NCBI GenBank assembly: GCA_033085395.1
Contig: JANQBS010000141.1
Coordinates: forward strand, 1-64,000
Reading direction: 5' to 3'
Source: Xanthoparmelia taractica
Taxonomy: Eukaryota > Ascomycota > Lecanoromycetes > Lecanorales > Parmeliaceae
Length of the DNA stretch: 64,000 nucleotides
The notes below the pieces were generated by a model that made no database searches, had not been told where the DNA came from, and worked only from the letters and a program-made list of their open reading frames with translations. Positions 44,081 to 54,175 of this stretch are shown piece by piece (position 1 is the stretch's first letter; every line of letters begins with the position of its first letter). A program made the position numbers and the translations under genes.

Positions 44081-46108
44081 CTATCTGTCCAATTGGGTTG
44101 TGAAGTCTGCACCGTTGTTCGCTTGACCCAAAGTTTCGCCAATAGACGTGAAGTGCTCGTGTCCTCCCAGGCTCATTGTCGCCAAGTGCCGTGATGACCG
44201 TCGTGATGGGGTCGTAGGAACAAGATGAAACGGCGATCCCAAGCGCCGTATTGTTCGCATCGGAGTTTGTGGCTCAGTGGGATCAGCCATTGGACTTCTT
44301 GGTGTGGCATCCGAGCCACTAGCCATGCCATCTCGAGAATGTGGAGGAGTGAAAAGGCTCTCAAGAGGATTGGGAGTATTGACGTCGCCGAGACTGAAAC
44401 CCCGGCTTCGGACACGGCGATGACGGCCTTCAGCAGGGCTCTCAAGTAGGTTATCGAGCAGGCTTTGCTGCATGCTGCTACCTCCTGGGCTCAGCTCGTC
44501 CTCCAGTGGATAACGAGCACGTCGTTTCTGAACGCCTGTTTGAACGCCTAGGTAGGGGAACGTGGCAGAGAACCGGACCGGCGATCTGAGGGATGGACCG
44601 AGAGTGGATGCATCACTCGACTGGATCCTCGAGGTACTCGGACGAATTCGTTGACGAGATCGACTTGGCCCCCAGGTATGGTAGCCAAATGGAGAGCCGA
44701 GGAGCGGTGCGGCGGGCATCGGTTCTTCATTCCCGTCAACATCAGCGTCTATCACATCTGATGGGATCGCAGTCGGTGATGCCCAGGGTACTGGAGGCTC
44801 GTTGAACCATTCTTGTCGGGGTTGTAAAGCCGTCACATCCTCGGAACCTAAGTGTGCAAGCGGGCCGTGTGGTTGCATAGAAGCGGCCGTGCTGGTTGTC
44901 AAGGATAGCTGGATTTCGCGCGTGTTGAATGACGATGATTGCGTTTCAAAGGGGCTGGACACTTCACACAAACGAGATTGAGAGCGAGATTGAGCACGTG
45001 AGCTGGAGGAAAATGGTGACGGACTTCGACTTTGAAGTAGACGTTGATAGTGAGGGGCAATCGTAGGTTTGCATTTGCATAGATGACGCAGCCGTCGTCT
45101 TGTCGAAGAACTTGACTTAGGCCACAACGGCGCTTTGGCGGTGGCCGACCCGGTGGGGGTGTTGCTACCGCTTCGACCTTCTCTAATGGTGTCCGGAGAA
45201 GCAGGCCTCTGACCAAAGGTCGCTGCGAGGTCGATGCGCTCATGCACAATGGGTGGACTCATCACTCTTGAGGGGTGTCGTACGCTCGTCTTCGCGCCAC
45301 GCCAACTTCTCTTTGCTTCTCTAGCTACACGATGACATACTCCCAGTGGCGGAGCGGTACCAGGGAGCATCTTGAAAGGGGTTACTGTGGGATCCTGGAG
45401 ATACACGTGGTAAACCGACCACAGATGCTCATCCATTTCAGGCGTCCACTTCACTCTTACTTGTTTCGTCGACAGACCACTTTGAATAGATTCGTCGTTC
45501 CTCGCAAGGGTTGCCCATTTTTTGGCTTTGCTTTTTCTAATGGAAGCAAACTTGAACGGATCCGGCGCATCACTTTCCGGGCTCGTGCAGCTGCCGTCTC
45601 CAGTAGGGTACGAGGTCAGACTTCCATTAGAATCATCCGACGAGTCTGAGAGCAAGGAGCAAGTCGACATGGGACGAGTAATGCTATCCCCTAGATCCTG
45701 AGGAATCGTGGCATTCCAGCCATCTGCCAAAGCCAAACGACGCTGCTGTAGTATAGGAGTACGTGGCAGGGTCATGAAAGGTCGAGTTGTGAATGGCGCG
45801 AGATAACCCTCTGCTGGTCCAGTGGCTCGGTGCTGGACTACCGGCCTTGTCGGCTCCACCACTATAGGCGTCTCGATTGTTGGGATTGGAATGTCGCTCG
45901 AGCTGATGGAATTTTTGCTGTCCTGAGATATTGCATTCACACTTGGGCGAGAGCGCCGCTTGAAGCGATAGGCATTGCTTGGCCGAGGAGACTGAGGTAC
46001 GGGTATTGCTATCTCTCGCTCTGGGGTCTTGGGTTCTTCGCCCTCAGTGTAATGAAAGGTAAAATTGCGAGGGAGGGTGATGGATAATTGTGGGCGTGTG
46101 CGCGGCAT
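44081..46108 (-). CDS. Myb/SANT-like fungal nuclear protein, 675 aa
   Basis: A single exon. I chose the ATG at 46108 (MPRTRPQLSITLPRNF) because the 53 codons upstream look non-coding. Most of the protein is disordered, Ser/Pro/Arg-rich. One conserved block lies at residues about 215-270 (KQVRVKWTPEMDEHLW, YLQDPTVTPFKMLPGTAPP, CHRVAREAKRSWRG). It has the aromatic spacing of a SANT/Myb helix bundle. No named family can be assigned with confidence. A role in DNA or chromatin binding is an inference from that block and the basic composition. Possible Cdk-type SP/TP sites are numerous towards the C-terminus. Confidence 0.7.
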   Translation of the reverse strand: MPRTRPQLSITLPRNFTFHYTEGEEPKTPEREIAIPVPQSPRPSNAYRFKRRSRPSVNAISQDSKNSISSSDIPIPTIETPIVVEPTRPVVQHRATGPAEGYLAPFTTRPFMTLPRTPILQQRRLALADGWNATIPQDLGDSITRPMSTCSLLSDSSDDSNGSLTSYPTGDGSCTSPESDAPDPFKFASIRKSKAKKWATLARNDESIQSGLSTKQVRVKWTPEMDEHLWSVYHVYLQDPTVTPFKMLPGTAPPLGVCHRVAREAKRSWRGAKTSVRHPSRVMSPPIVHERIDLAATFGQRPASPDTIREGRSGSNTPTGSATAKAPLWPKSSSSTRRRLRHLCKCKPTIAPHYQRLLQSRSPSPFSSSSRAQSRSQSRLCEVSSPFETQSSSFNTREIQLSLTTSTAASMQPHGPLAHLGSEDVTALQPRQEWFNEPPVPWASPTAIPSDVIDADVDGNEEPMPAAPLLGSPFGYHTWGPSRSRQRIRPSTSRIQSSDASTLGPSLRSPVRFSATFPYLGVQTGVQKRRARYPLEDELSPGGSSMQQSLLDNLLESPAEGRHRRVRSRGFSLGDVNTPNPLESLFTPPHSRDGMASGSDATPRSPMADPTEPQTPMRTIRRLGSPFHLVPTTPSRRSSRHLATMSLGGHEHFTSIGETLGQANNGADFTTQLDR

Positions 46109-47905
46109 GATGGATAGCCAACGAAGCAAGGTGGCTGAAGCGTGTTTCCGAATGAAATAATCCCGAAGTGGGTTGTCTCGATTGCAAAAGCAGGTATGGC
46201 TTGTTGTAGATTTAGACCCAGAGCAATGAATATCAGAGCGAGCCTTGTCGTAAGCTAAATCAAGCAATGGTTTTCCGTCATCGCTAGCGGTTGAGAGACA
46301 TCCTTGCTAGTTATGCAATACGAATGCAGTGGTCTTGCAACAACAATGATATCGGGCAGGTCTCGGGTTTGCCGAGTGCAAAATTTCGACCTTGGGCGGA
46401 GTGCTGCTGAGGTAACTAAGAGACTGAATTACGTGACAGATGGACCGAGCATCTTTGCTCATGTACTTGTTCAATTGACTTGGATCTTGACGAAAATGAT
46501 GTGCCGGACAATAGTCTCGGAGCAAATATGATGGCTAGTCTCAGCTCTTGAACCTGTTCACCGTGGTCGTAGAGAAGACCAAACGTAGCCTCTTAGCGAC
46601 GGCCTATCTTGAGCTTGATTCCTTGCGAGGAGCGTAACAGAGCAATGGTTTAGTTAGGGGAGCAAGATTTTCAGAGCTGAGGTTGTGGTTGATGAAGATC
46701 GGTGGGGTAAGCGGGCGAGACTGAGGCCAGTTGCGTGGGCGTGTAGGGTCTTATCCAAATAGACCTACTGCACGGAGGACGTGCGCAGAAGGTCTTGAGT
46801 GTGGCCAAGATGGACGAATAGGTGGTGGGACAAGTATAGTAGTAGTATTGAAAGGTGAGGAGGGCAGTTTCAAGTTGTTCCTGTCACTTGTCAAGTCTGT
46901 TGAATTTAGCGCGTCAAGGAAGCTAACTAAAATGTTAAGGTACGCGTCAGTCGTAAAAATTTATCCTCGGTCTGATTGCATCCCGCCCCTAACTAAGTGC
47001 AAATTCCAAGGGTACTTCGTACCAGTATTATCGAAATCATCAAAGGATACATACATATCTACAATCTGACAACTACTTATCTTACAAGAACACTTTCTTT
47101 ATACTGACCAGACCACTGTCTTCAATCCTATAAAACATCTGCTGCAGGCGCAGAAGCAATTGATTTGCCACCTTCAACCCCCCTTTTGCGCCTGTCGCCA
47201 GGATTTTGTGGGAAGTCCAACTACAAATCGACTGCCCACGCCAAGAAGCATTCGATTTAGTACTCTCATCCTCCAAACTGTAAGGTAGGCGATTTACTGC
47301 AAGCGAAACGCTCTTGCTTTTGCTGGGCAGCAAGATGATTTGCGGTTCTTGACACGAAACCGACGCGGACGCGCCTTAAACGCGCTTTTTCTCATGGACC
47401 GAAATCCTTCTGGCCGATCATATGCTTACTTCGTACTCCAAATGCTTGCGTCTGGAAAGGTTGGCCAAGGAATCTGGCCTGTGTGATGGACCAGGCATCG
47501 ATCGACCTGCACCACCATCCTGACCTAATGCGGAGCCCCGCTCTTATCACTTTGTCTGTACTTCGTATCACCGCAGTCCAAGCCGAGCTATGATGCTATT
47601 GGCTGCCCTTCTATGGCTCTCTCTATGCAAAGACACTTTTTTTTTCTCGCTTACGCTGCAGAATGAGGCGCTTGTCACTACCAAGTAAGCATTGGGCACT
47701 GTCCGATGACATCCGTGGGGCCTCTTGGTTGCAGTTTCTTGGATGGATCAAGCTGTTTGGATAGGCCCCACGGCCGTCCGTGGTCAATGCTTTTCAATGT
47801 CAGGCCAACTTTATGTTCGGTTTCTACAAAAAGGGTCGAGTCAAGCAAAACGATGCTATTGATTGCTTGGTAAAACTCTCCAAAAACGTTTCCCAAAGCC
47901 GGCTT
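46109..47905. other. long intergenic region, no supportable gene
   Basis: 1.8 kb without motif-bearing frames. It holds the promoter of the Myb-like gene and, near 47.7-47.9 kb, the 3' end of the pyroglutamyl peptidase gene. Confidence 0.45.
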
Positions 47906-48721
47906 TTAACTACATTCATCGTCAGCAGCACGGTCCCAGTCGGTTTCTTGGATGACGTCCTCGACTCTCTTGCTCCTGTCTTCTGCCATTTCGCTCGCCA
48001 CAAGTGCACTAATCAGTCCCAAGGCCACGTCTCTGCCCCTTTCGATATCCTCCTCTTCCAGCCCACTTGGAACATGGAGAAACATACACGGTCGCGGTCC
48101 CTTAGGATCTCTCCGCCAGTACTCAAGCATAGAAGCGTAATACGTGAAGTCGCAAAGGTAATGGCCGGCGTTGTTAGAAGGCCGAAGATCTACATTCATC
48201 AGGCCTGATTTCCACCGTCTCCATACATCTTCGGCATTGAAGCTGGTATATAGTCTTTCTGGTGCTTTGTACTCTCTGTGCCAGAAATCGTCTCCCTCCA
48301 GGGTTATGCCGTCTTCGTCTTTCTTGTTGTAGCCATCCCTATGGGCCAGGGTTTCCAGCGTATAGAAATTCCGGCCTGGCGCCAGGCCAATGTTGAGAAC
48401 GATGTCATACTTGGGCTTCACACCGTTGGGAAAGAGAAGCTCCGGGATGGTCTTTCGCACATAAGCGTAACTGACGGCGATCGGCTCGGGATGACTGCAA
48501 AGGATGATCGGAGGTAGGCCAGGGATATGTTGTTTGGTGGGTAAGCTTTTCGCTATTTGGTATGCTGGGTTGACGGTGTTCTCTTCAAAGGGCTGAAGTA
48601 GGTTAGCCAGGCTTCATGAATTGGGGTTCTTCTTTCATGGACAGCGCACACCGAAGCCTGTTACCAAAACATAGATCTCCTCGCTTTTCTTAAATCCAAC
48701 TGCAGGCGCCAGGGAGCCCAT
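47906..48721 (-). CDS. pyroglutamyl peptidase I (C15 family), 252 aa
   Basis: Exon 1 (48721-48650) encodes MGSLAPAVGFKKSEEIYVLV and TGFG. A 57-nt intron (48649-48593) follows. Exon 2 (48592-47906) continues PFEENTVNPAYQIAKSLP. The joined TGFGPFEENTVNPA is the diagnostic N-terminal motif. The catalytic triad is visible: Glu in YTLETLAHRDGY, Cys in NNAGHYLCDFTYYASM and His in CMFLHVPSG. The enzyme removes N-terminal pyroglutamate from peptides in the cytosol. Length is slightly longer than the bacterial enzymes (~215 aa), typical of fungal members. All catalytic residues are present, so activity is likely. Confidence 0.92.
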
Positions 48722-50472
48722 GGCATTCCAGGCGCTCTGTGATTATGCAGGAGAGGTTTCCAGGTACCAATTCCCCGATAGTGTACTCTTGTAGCGTTTC
48801 AGAGAACTTTTTTCTTCTTTTTCCGCCGAGACACCGTTCAAGCTGGTTCTATATGTACAGACGACTGTAAGGATTTAGCGCTTTAGACTGCCACCGTTTT
48901 TGACAATCTGAAGCAAAATATCTGGTCGCTAAATCGACGTTCATCCATCCAAAGCGGGGAGTCCGATAAGCTTCGACCAATAGGAGGTTAAAACCTTTGC
49001 CACGATTTGAGCAATCAACTTTGAGTAACCGTTTGCTGTGATATCGAATATCTCTTAACGGCCAAGACCGCGTCGAATCCACAGTCCAAACCATAAGTTA
49101 CTCATGTCTTTTTCAAAGCTTGCACAAATCTGTGAGACGAGCGGGGCCATGATGGCCTCTTTCGTGCTATCCTGCAATTCTATGGTCCTAACCAGGTTGG
49201 CAGGCCCCCAAGAGCAATCTAGATTGCAAAAGCTCTATTACATGCCGGAAATACATTTAAAATGACGTCCAGCCTCAGTGACCACTAGCAAAGCTCAGTG
49301 CGAGCTGGCGAGGACTGCTGACTGTTGCTATACACAAGAAGTCACAGAGGTGGCCTTCGCCCGGTTGCTATCCAATCACGAGGACATTTACTACATGTAT
49401 GGCTAAGGATGCGCTGTGGAGTTGATAGTAAGCGAGTTACCGTATGACGAGCAGGCAAGCGTTCCCTCCTGTACAAGTAGATCTGTTTCTCCTTCCTCCT
49501 TCTCTACGATAAAGATGCAGTATATAGTATTGATACTTTTTCTCGAAGCATTTATATTTTGATTATGTTTTCAACCGCTCCCGTACCTACCTTTCTCTTT
49601 TTGGTAGTTCCAAGACGCATAATGTTTTGACCAGCAGACAGGCATGAATCTTAAGACAACGCTTGAGCAAGAGGATGATGGGGATTGGAAGGGGCGTCTG
49701 CAATCCTTTTGCAACCATGTCGTTCGAGATCGAACGATGGAGAAGACCAAGTTCGTCGGCTATGGCTGCCATTCCAAGGCCCTCTGTAGAGGCATTGTCA
49801 CCTCAGTGCATCTATCTCAAGATGACCTATTTGCGTTTCCGAGAATCCAGGTAAGACGCCTTATTCTCTGGCCTCCAGGGGAAGGGTGGGCACTACATGG
49901 AGGATGCTCTTGGCTGGGGAGGAAGTCTAAATCAGTGCGTAATCGATATAAAATATAGCCCAGGTTATAGAACCCAGAGTGATTGCCCTGTAGACCATGT
50001 CCCAGAGGGATGTCAGCCCATCAATAACTGTCGACTCCTTGGACCCTTTTTCCGCTATACTTTGCCTCGCTATGGATATATGGATAGGCAGGTTCGACAG
50101 CAGTGGTAGAGTGAAGGGAGGAACCAGCAATTGACAGAGAAGAGAAAGTCGAGTTGTTTCTGGTGTACATGTTCAGAAGCACCAAAATTCGAGTGGCGAA
50201 CCCCCGCAAACAGATCAGCCTTACCCGTCAACCCCTGAAGATCTTTTCATTTCACTGCCAAAGTGCCAATCTCGAAACCAACGTCGGAGACGAACGCTCT
50301 TTGTTCGCTATACCATCAACTGTCCGCCTTCTTTCTCCATTGTATCCTGCCTCCTCTTCTTTGCTTCTCCTTCTTCAGTTTTCACAGTCAAAGAGTACAG
50401 GTACTCTTGACCGTCGTCAACACGTCCTCTCAGCACCCCCTGACATTTTTTGTGCCCACGTATTTCGCCAGG
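48722..50472. other. long intergenic region, no supportable gene
   Basis: 1.75 kb between divergent genes. Overlapping short frames near 49.6-50.1 kb have no motifs. The last few hundred bases are pyrimidine-rich, typical of a fungal 5' leader for the fibroin-3-like gene. Confidence 0.45.
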
Positions 50473-51439
50473 ATGCCACTCCTTTTGCCTCGCGATGGCG
50501 ACTCCAACTTCCATTCTTTCTCTACCGTCTACGAACAGGGCCACGTAAAATCAGGCTGGGCCTTTTGTATGTCAAAAGCCTACTGCAAGTACGCAACACG
50601 TTCTCTTCTCTTCTGTCTCCGACCGTCATGAGTCTTTACTGACATTGGACAGATGGCCTGCCATCGCCGGAATAGTCATTGGTATCATCGTCTTCGCCCT
50701 CGCTGCCTACTGCTGCTTCCGCTGCTGCTGTCGCGGAGGCCGCCGCTCACGTCGTAACCGTGCTAGCACAGCATCCATGTTCAACCCAGCTCCCTATATG
50801 GGCTACCAGCCTGCCAACAACCCCAACAACGCTCCGCCACCGTATGGTGAGCCTCCACGCTTTGCCCAGTTCGATGCCGGAAGTCGTGGCAAACCGGTAC
50901 ATGAGGATAGCCTACCTGCAATGCCTAGTTGGGAAAATGCGCAGAAGAAGCATGTCGAAGACTATGATGTGGAGATGTCTCGCTTGGATGTACCACAAGA
51001 GAAGAAGCCCATGTTAGCGCCTGGAGCCAATGCTTCAACAGCGGATCTGTCAAATCCAAAACTTGGCTACACCGAGGCAGACTCACATCCTGTTGTTCCT
51101 AACGGAGCGAATGGCGCACATGGACAGACACCCGCAGGTTATACAGGCCCTGACTTTGGCCATGGAGCGGACCATCATTACACTGGCCCCGACTTTACAT
51201 CTGGGGTCGGTCAAGGACAGCAAACTTCTTACTCTGCCTACGCCCCAAGCGAAAGCACGAGATATGAACCGAGTGGTGTAAATGAGCCTCTGGAGCTAGG
51301 TACGACTTATAGTCACACGCTGCCCCCGCCGAGCCCGAGTGCACAGCATACGGGATTCCCACCGCAACATGCACCCAGTGTCCTGCAGGCAGGACGGAGG
51401 CCAGGAGCGAGCTCGAATAATTCTTGGAGGGATGTTTGA
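50473..51439 (+). CDS. fibroin-3-like single-pass membrane protein, 300 aa
   Basis: Exon 1 (50473-50588) encodes MPLLLPRDGDSNFHSFSTVY, then KSGWAFCMSKAYCK. A 64-nt intron (50589-50652) splits the Lys codon. Exon 2 (50653-51439) begins with the transmembrane helix WPAIAGIVIGIIVFALAAY followed at once by a Cys-rich motif CCFRCCCRGGRR (likely palmitoylated) and a basic cluster. The remaining ~220 residues are disordered, Pro/Gly/Tyr-rich with repeated GYTGPDF-like units. This is the layout of the fungal fibroin-3-related family, of unknown function, probably at the plasma membrane with the tail in the cytosol. Confidence 0.8.
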
Positions 51440-52126
51440 GGACGTTGCGTCGAGGTTTCCGATTTGTCTGCCGTATGATCGCAGTGGGAAAGACGTTTTC
51501 CTAAAAATGTGTACTATATATTCACGAGGTCGTGGAGTTATAATGCAAGCATCTGGATTGCTTCAGCCATATTGTATCCTTTCCTCAAGTGATCAAGAAT
51601 GTCAATCACAACCACTCACGAGGCGAGTCTATAGATACCCACCCACCTGCCCAGGGCTCAGTGGAGCCGCCCTTTCGCTCACGCATAGCAAGGTTTTCCA
51701 CGAGTCGTCAGAGATCATAAAATGTCTCGGTGGTGACGGTTCGGATTCTTTCGTCATCTTCATGCTTTGTCTCATTGTTCTACTGTTTTATAGGTGAAAG
51801 ACATGGTTGTTGATAAAGGTTGGGTTTGCGCGCTGCGGCCGAGTGGTGAGGAGAGATGGCTAGGGGAGAACGAGCAGAGATGATGTGTAAGGCGTAGGGC
51901 TTGTTTGATGACGAAGGTCGAGGCGTTCGAATCTGATGAGAGTGTCTGTCATTGCTCGGAACGATTTTCTCTCTTCATCGTGTAATATTCCTTCTATACG
52001 CGGAATGTGATGCTAGTTCTTAGATCTGATGAGTGAGTCTCCTTTTTTATATCGTCGATTTGCGTCTCCACATCAAGCAGGATTGGAGACGGACTGGAAG
52101 AATTCTCAAAGCAACGCTCAGGGTAT
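51440..52126. other. intergenic between convergent genes
   Basis: No gene is seen. A tRNA-like fragment near 51.84 kb was checked and rejected. Confidence 0.5.
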
Positions 52127-54010
52127 CTAGCTTTCCTCCAACGAAAAATCAAACTTTTTGAACGCGTCCTTGAAGCCTTCCGCATCCTTCTTCTCCTCGG
52201 CGTCGCTCTGCGTGCAGTCCTTCCAATGCATGCGCCCTTCCAGCCCCAACAACTTCGCCATCACCCTCCTTCCAAACTGCAAGTCGAAACGAAAGTCCGC
52301 AGATAGCGGCAGCACGAGTTCCTTCTCTTCTCCCCTGTTCACTTCCTCGTCCCCGTCATCAGCGCCACCACCGTCAAGAGTAGACTCCACGCCCTCCCGA
52401 GGACGCCAGATCCAGACTCGGAAATAGTCGCCGTTCTCCGCCGTGCCGTCTCCAATCGCCTTGGTCTTGAAAGTGGGATACTTTTCGTTCTCGGCCTCGA
52501 CTTTGATTGCGGCTTCCACGAGGCCCTTCTTGATCAGATCGGTAGGTGCGGGCAGGAACTGCCAGTGGATGTGAACGCCTTCTGCGCGGCTGACTTCCCA
52601 AGTCACTGCACCCAGTGCGCCTTTTGCCGTGGAAAAGAGAAGAGAGTGCAAGGCGTTGCGGTAGCGCTGCATTTCTTTGTAGGTTGAGATCTTCGTTTCG
52701 GGTGGCGTGATACTTGACAGTGTGGGAGAATGTGAGAGTGGGATTATGAGCATGTGGGCGGGAAAAGTGAGGGTAGGATAGGTGTTAGGGGTACTGAGAG
52801 GTCCTTTCGCAGTAGTGACGTAGGCATCTTCTGCGATGGAGGTGATGAGGTGAGCTGCTAGATTGGGGTTTGAGAGGCAGAAGAAGCATTCCTGAGGTCG
52901 CGGTGGGGGAGCTTTGTGACGAGCTCGCTTGTTTGGGTGGTGGTGATGGTTCTGGTGACTGTTATCATGATCGAAGCGTGAGTAAGACCGGCCTTGATCT
53001 GGGAGACGCTGACGCTTTCGTGAAGTGTCGGTGAATGGAGTTGGCGTTGTGCCTGGAGGCATTGTGAGAGGTGGTGCAGCGTTTGGGTCTATGGTGAAAG
53101 CATAAAGCCACTTTTGCTTGGTAGGGTTGTTATAGGCGGCAAGACTGATGAAACGAGTTATAGATGAGGCGTCAGGTTGGTCCTCTTTTGAGACGTGGAA
53201 GAAGGGTTCTCGCTCGTAGAATACGGAATCGGAGGTGCTGAAGTGGTAGCGAGGTTTCAAGGCTGAACTCAGGTCGGCGATACACTGCTCGCCCTCGGCT
53301 AGTTCCTCTGCACCCTCTGGAACTTTGACATTGGATCTTGAACGAACTGATGTTGGCCAATTACTCGTGACAAGTATGTCTGCCGTGTTAGCGCCATGGA
53401 GCGCTTTGGCGTCGCCTTCAGTGTGGAATGGCAAGTGCTTGTCTTTTGACAAACCAGCAGTTATTTCCGGGTCTAATGACCCTCCAAGGGTCACTATTCG
53501 TATTCCTTCTGATGTCTTCGTAGTTGAGCGTTTGCCTAGAAAATACAGATTCGGACAGATCTCGTCATCCAGGCGTTCGAGTTTGGCCACTACTTGCTGA
53601 GGTAGCGGGTATTTTCCCAGGGTGAAATATGTCGGCAAGGGGATATTGATTTCACCATTCAAAAGAGATGTGAGATTATCTTCATCCTCTGTAGATCTCT
53701 CGGACGGATTGGGGAAGAGGTCTCCCAGGACAATAGCAAGTGAAAAGACATTCTTTGCATGTAACTTCGATACCTTGTCAAAAAGTTCTTTATATCGTCC
53801 ACGTACAGAGCCTGTTACTACGCTTGACAGCTGTCAGTCCAAAGGAATGAAGTATGCATACTACTAGATCATAGAGTTCAGATAATAGAACACCACACAC
53901 GTGACCAACGAAATGATACATGTACATCACGATTGAAGGTATTCGAACTGTAAATCTTTTGTGAAAGAAAGAAATGGTGCGGTTACAGTAACTTACATTT
54001 TGGATGCCAT
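52127..54010 (-). CDS. CwfJ-family RNA lariat debranching cofactor (Drn1/CWF19L1-like), 569 aa
   Basis: Exon 1 (54010-53997) is only 14 nt (MASK plus two bases). After a 174-nt intron (53996-53823), exon 2 (53822-52127) continues IVVTGSVRGRYKELFDKV. This joined N-terminus matches the metallophosphatase-like domain of the family, followed by NVFSLAIVLGDLFPNP. The C-terminal half has the CwfJ domains: CFFCLSNPNLAAHLITSI, FPAHMLIIPLSHSPTL and the HIT-like VHIHWQFLP, ending in KKFDFSLEES. Family knowledge: Drn1 assists Dbr1 in debranching intron lariats, in the nucleus. A His-rich, basic linker (HQNHHHHPNKRARHK) separates the halves. It is divergent from utp20 across 165 nt. Confidence 0.88.
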
Positions 54011-54175
54011 TCGTGGTCGAAACAACCATTACTGGAGTGATGGGGCTAAAACCCAATCAGGGAGAACACAGATATTTTGGATTTGCACTAGGCAAAACAT
54101 TAATCCGTACGCCGAATGTATTCAAAAAATACATGAGCTTTTTTTACGGGCTAAAAACCCTGGGCTCTAGGCTGG
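54011..54175. promoter_or_regulatory. compact bidirectional promoter with CCAAT box
   Basis: Only 165 nt separate the start codons of the Drn1-like and utp20 genes. A CCAAT element lies at 54053-54057 (plus orientation, CCAATCAG). In fungi, Hap-complex CCAAT boxes are common in such shared promoters; its use here is inferred. Confidence 0.6.

Noticed and set aside
46160..46267. 53-codon N-terminal extension of the Myb-like protein
   Set aside because: Cys/His-rich, unlike the rest; the ATG at 46108 begins the Pro/Arg-rich segment that fits the protein.
51830..51950. tRNA-Ser/Leu-like words (gcggccgagtggt and gttcgaatct)
   Set aside because: The spacing is wrong and neither T stem nor acceptor stem can pair.
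53790..54056. 88-codon minus-strand ORF between Drn1-like gene and utp20
   Set aside because: It runs through the 174-nt intron of the Drn1-like gene; the spliced frame matches the family and this one does not.
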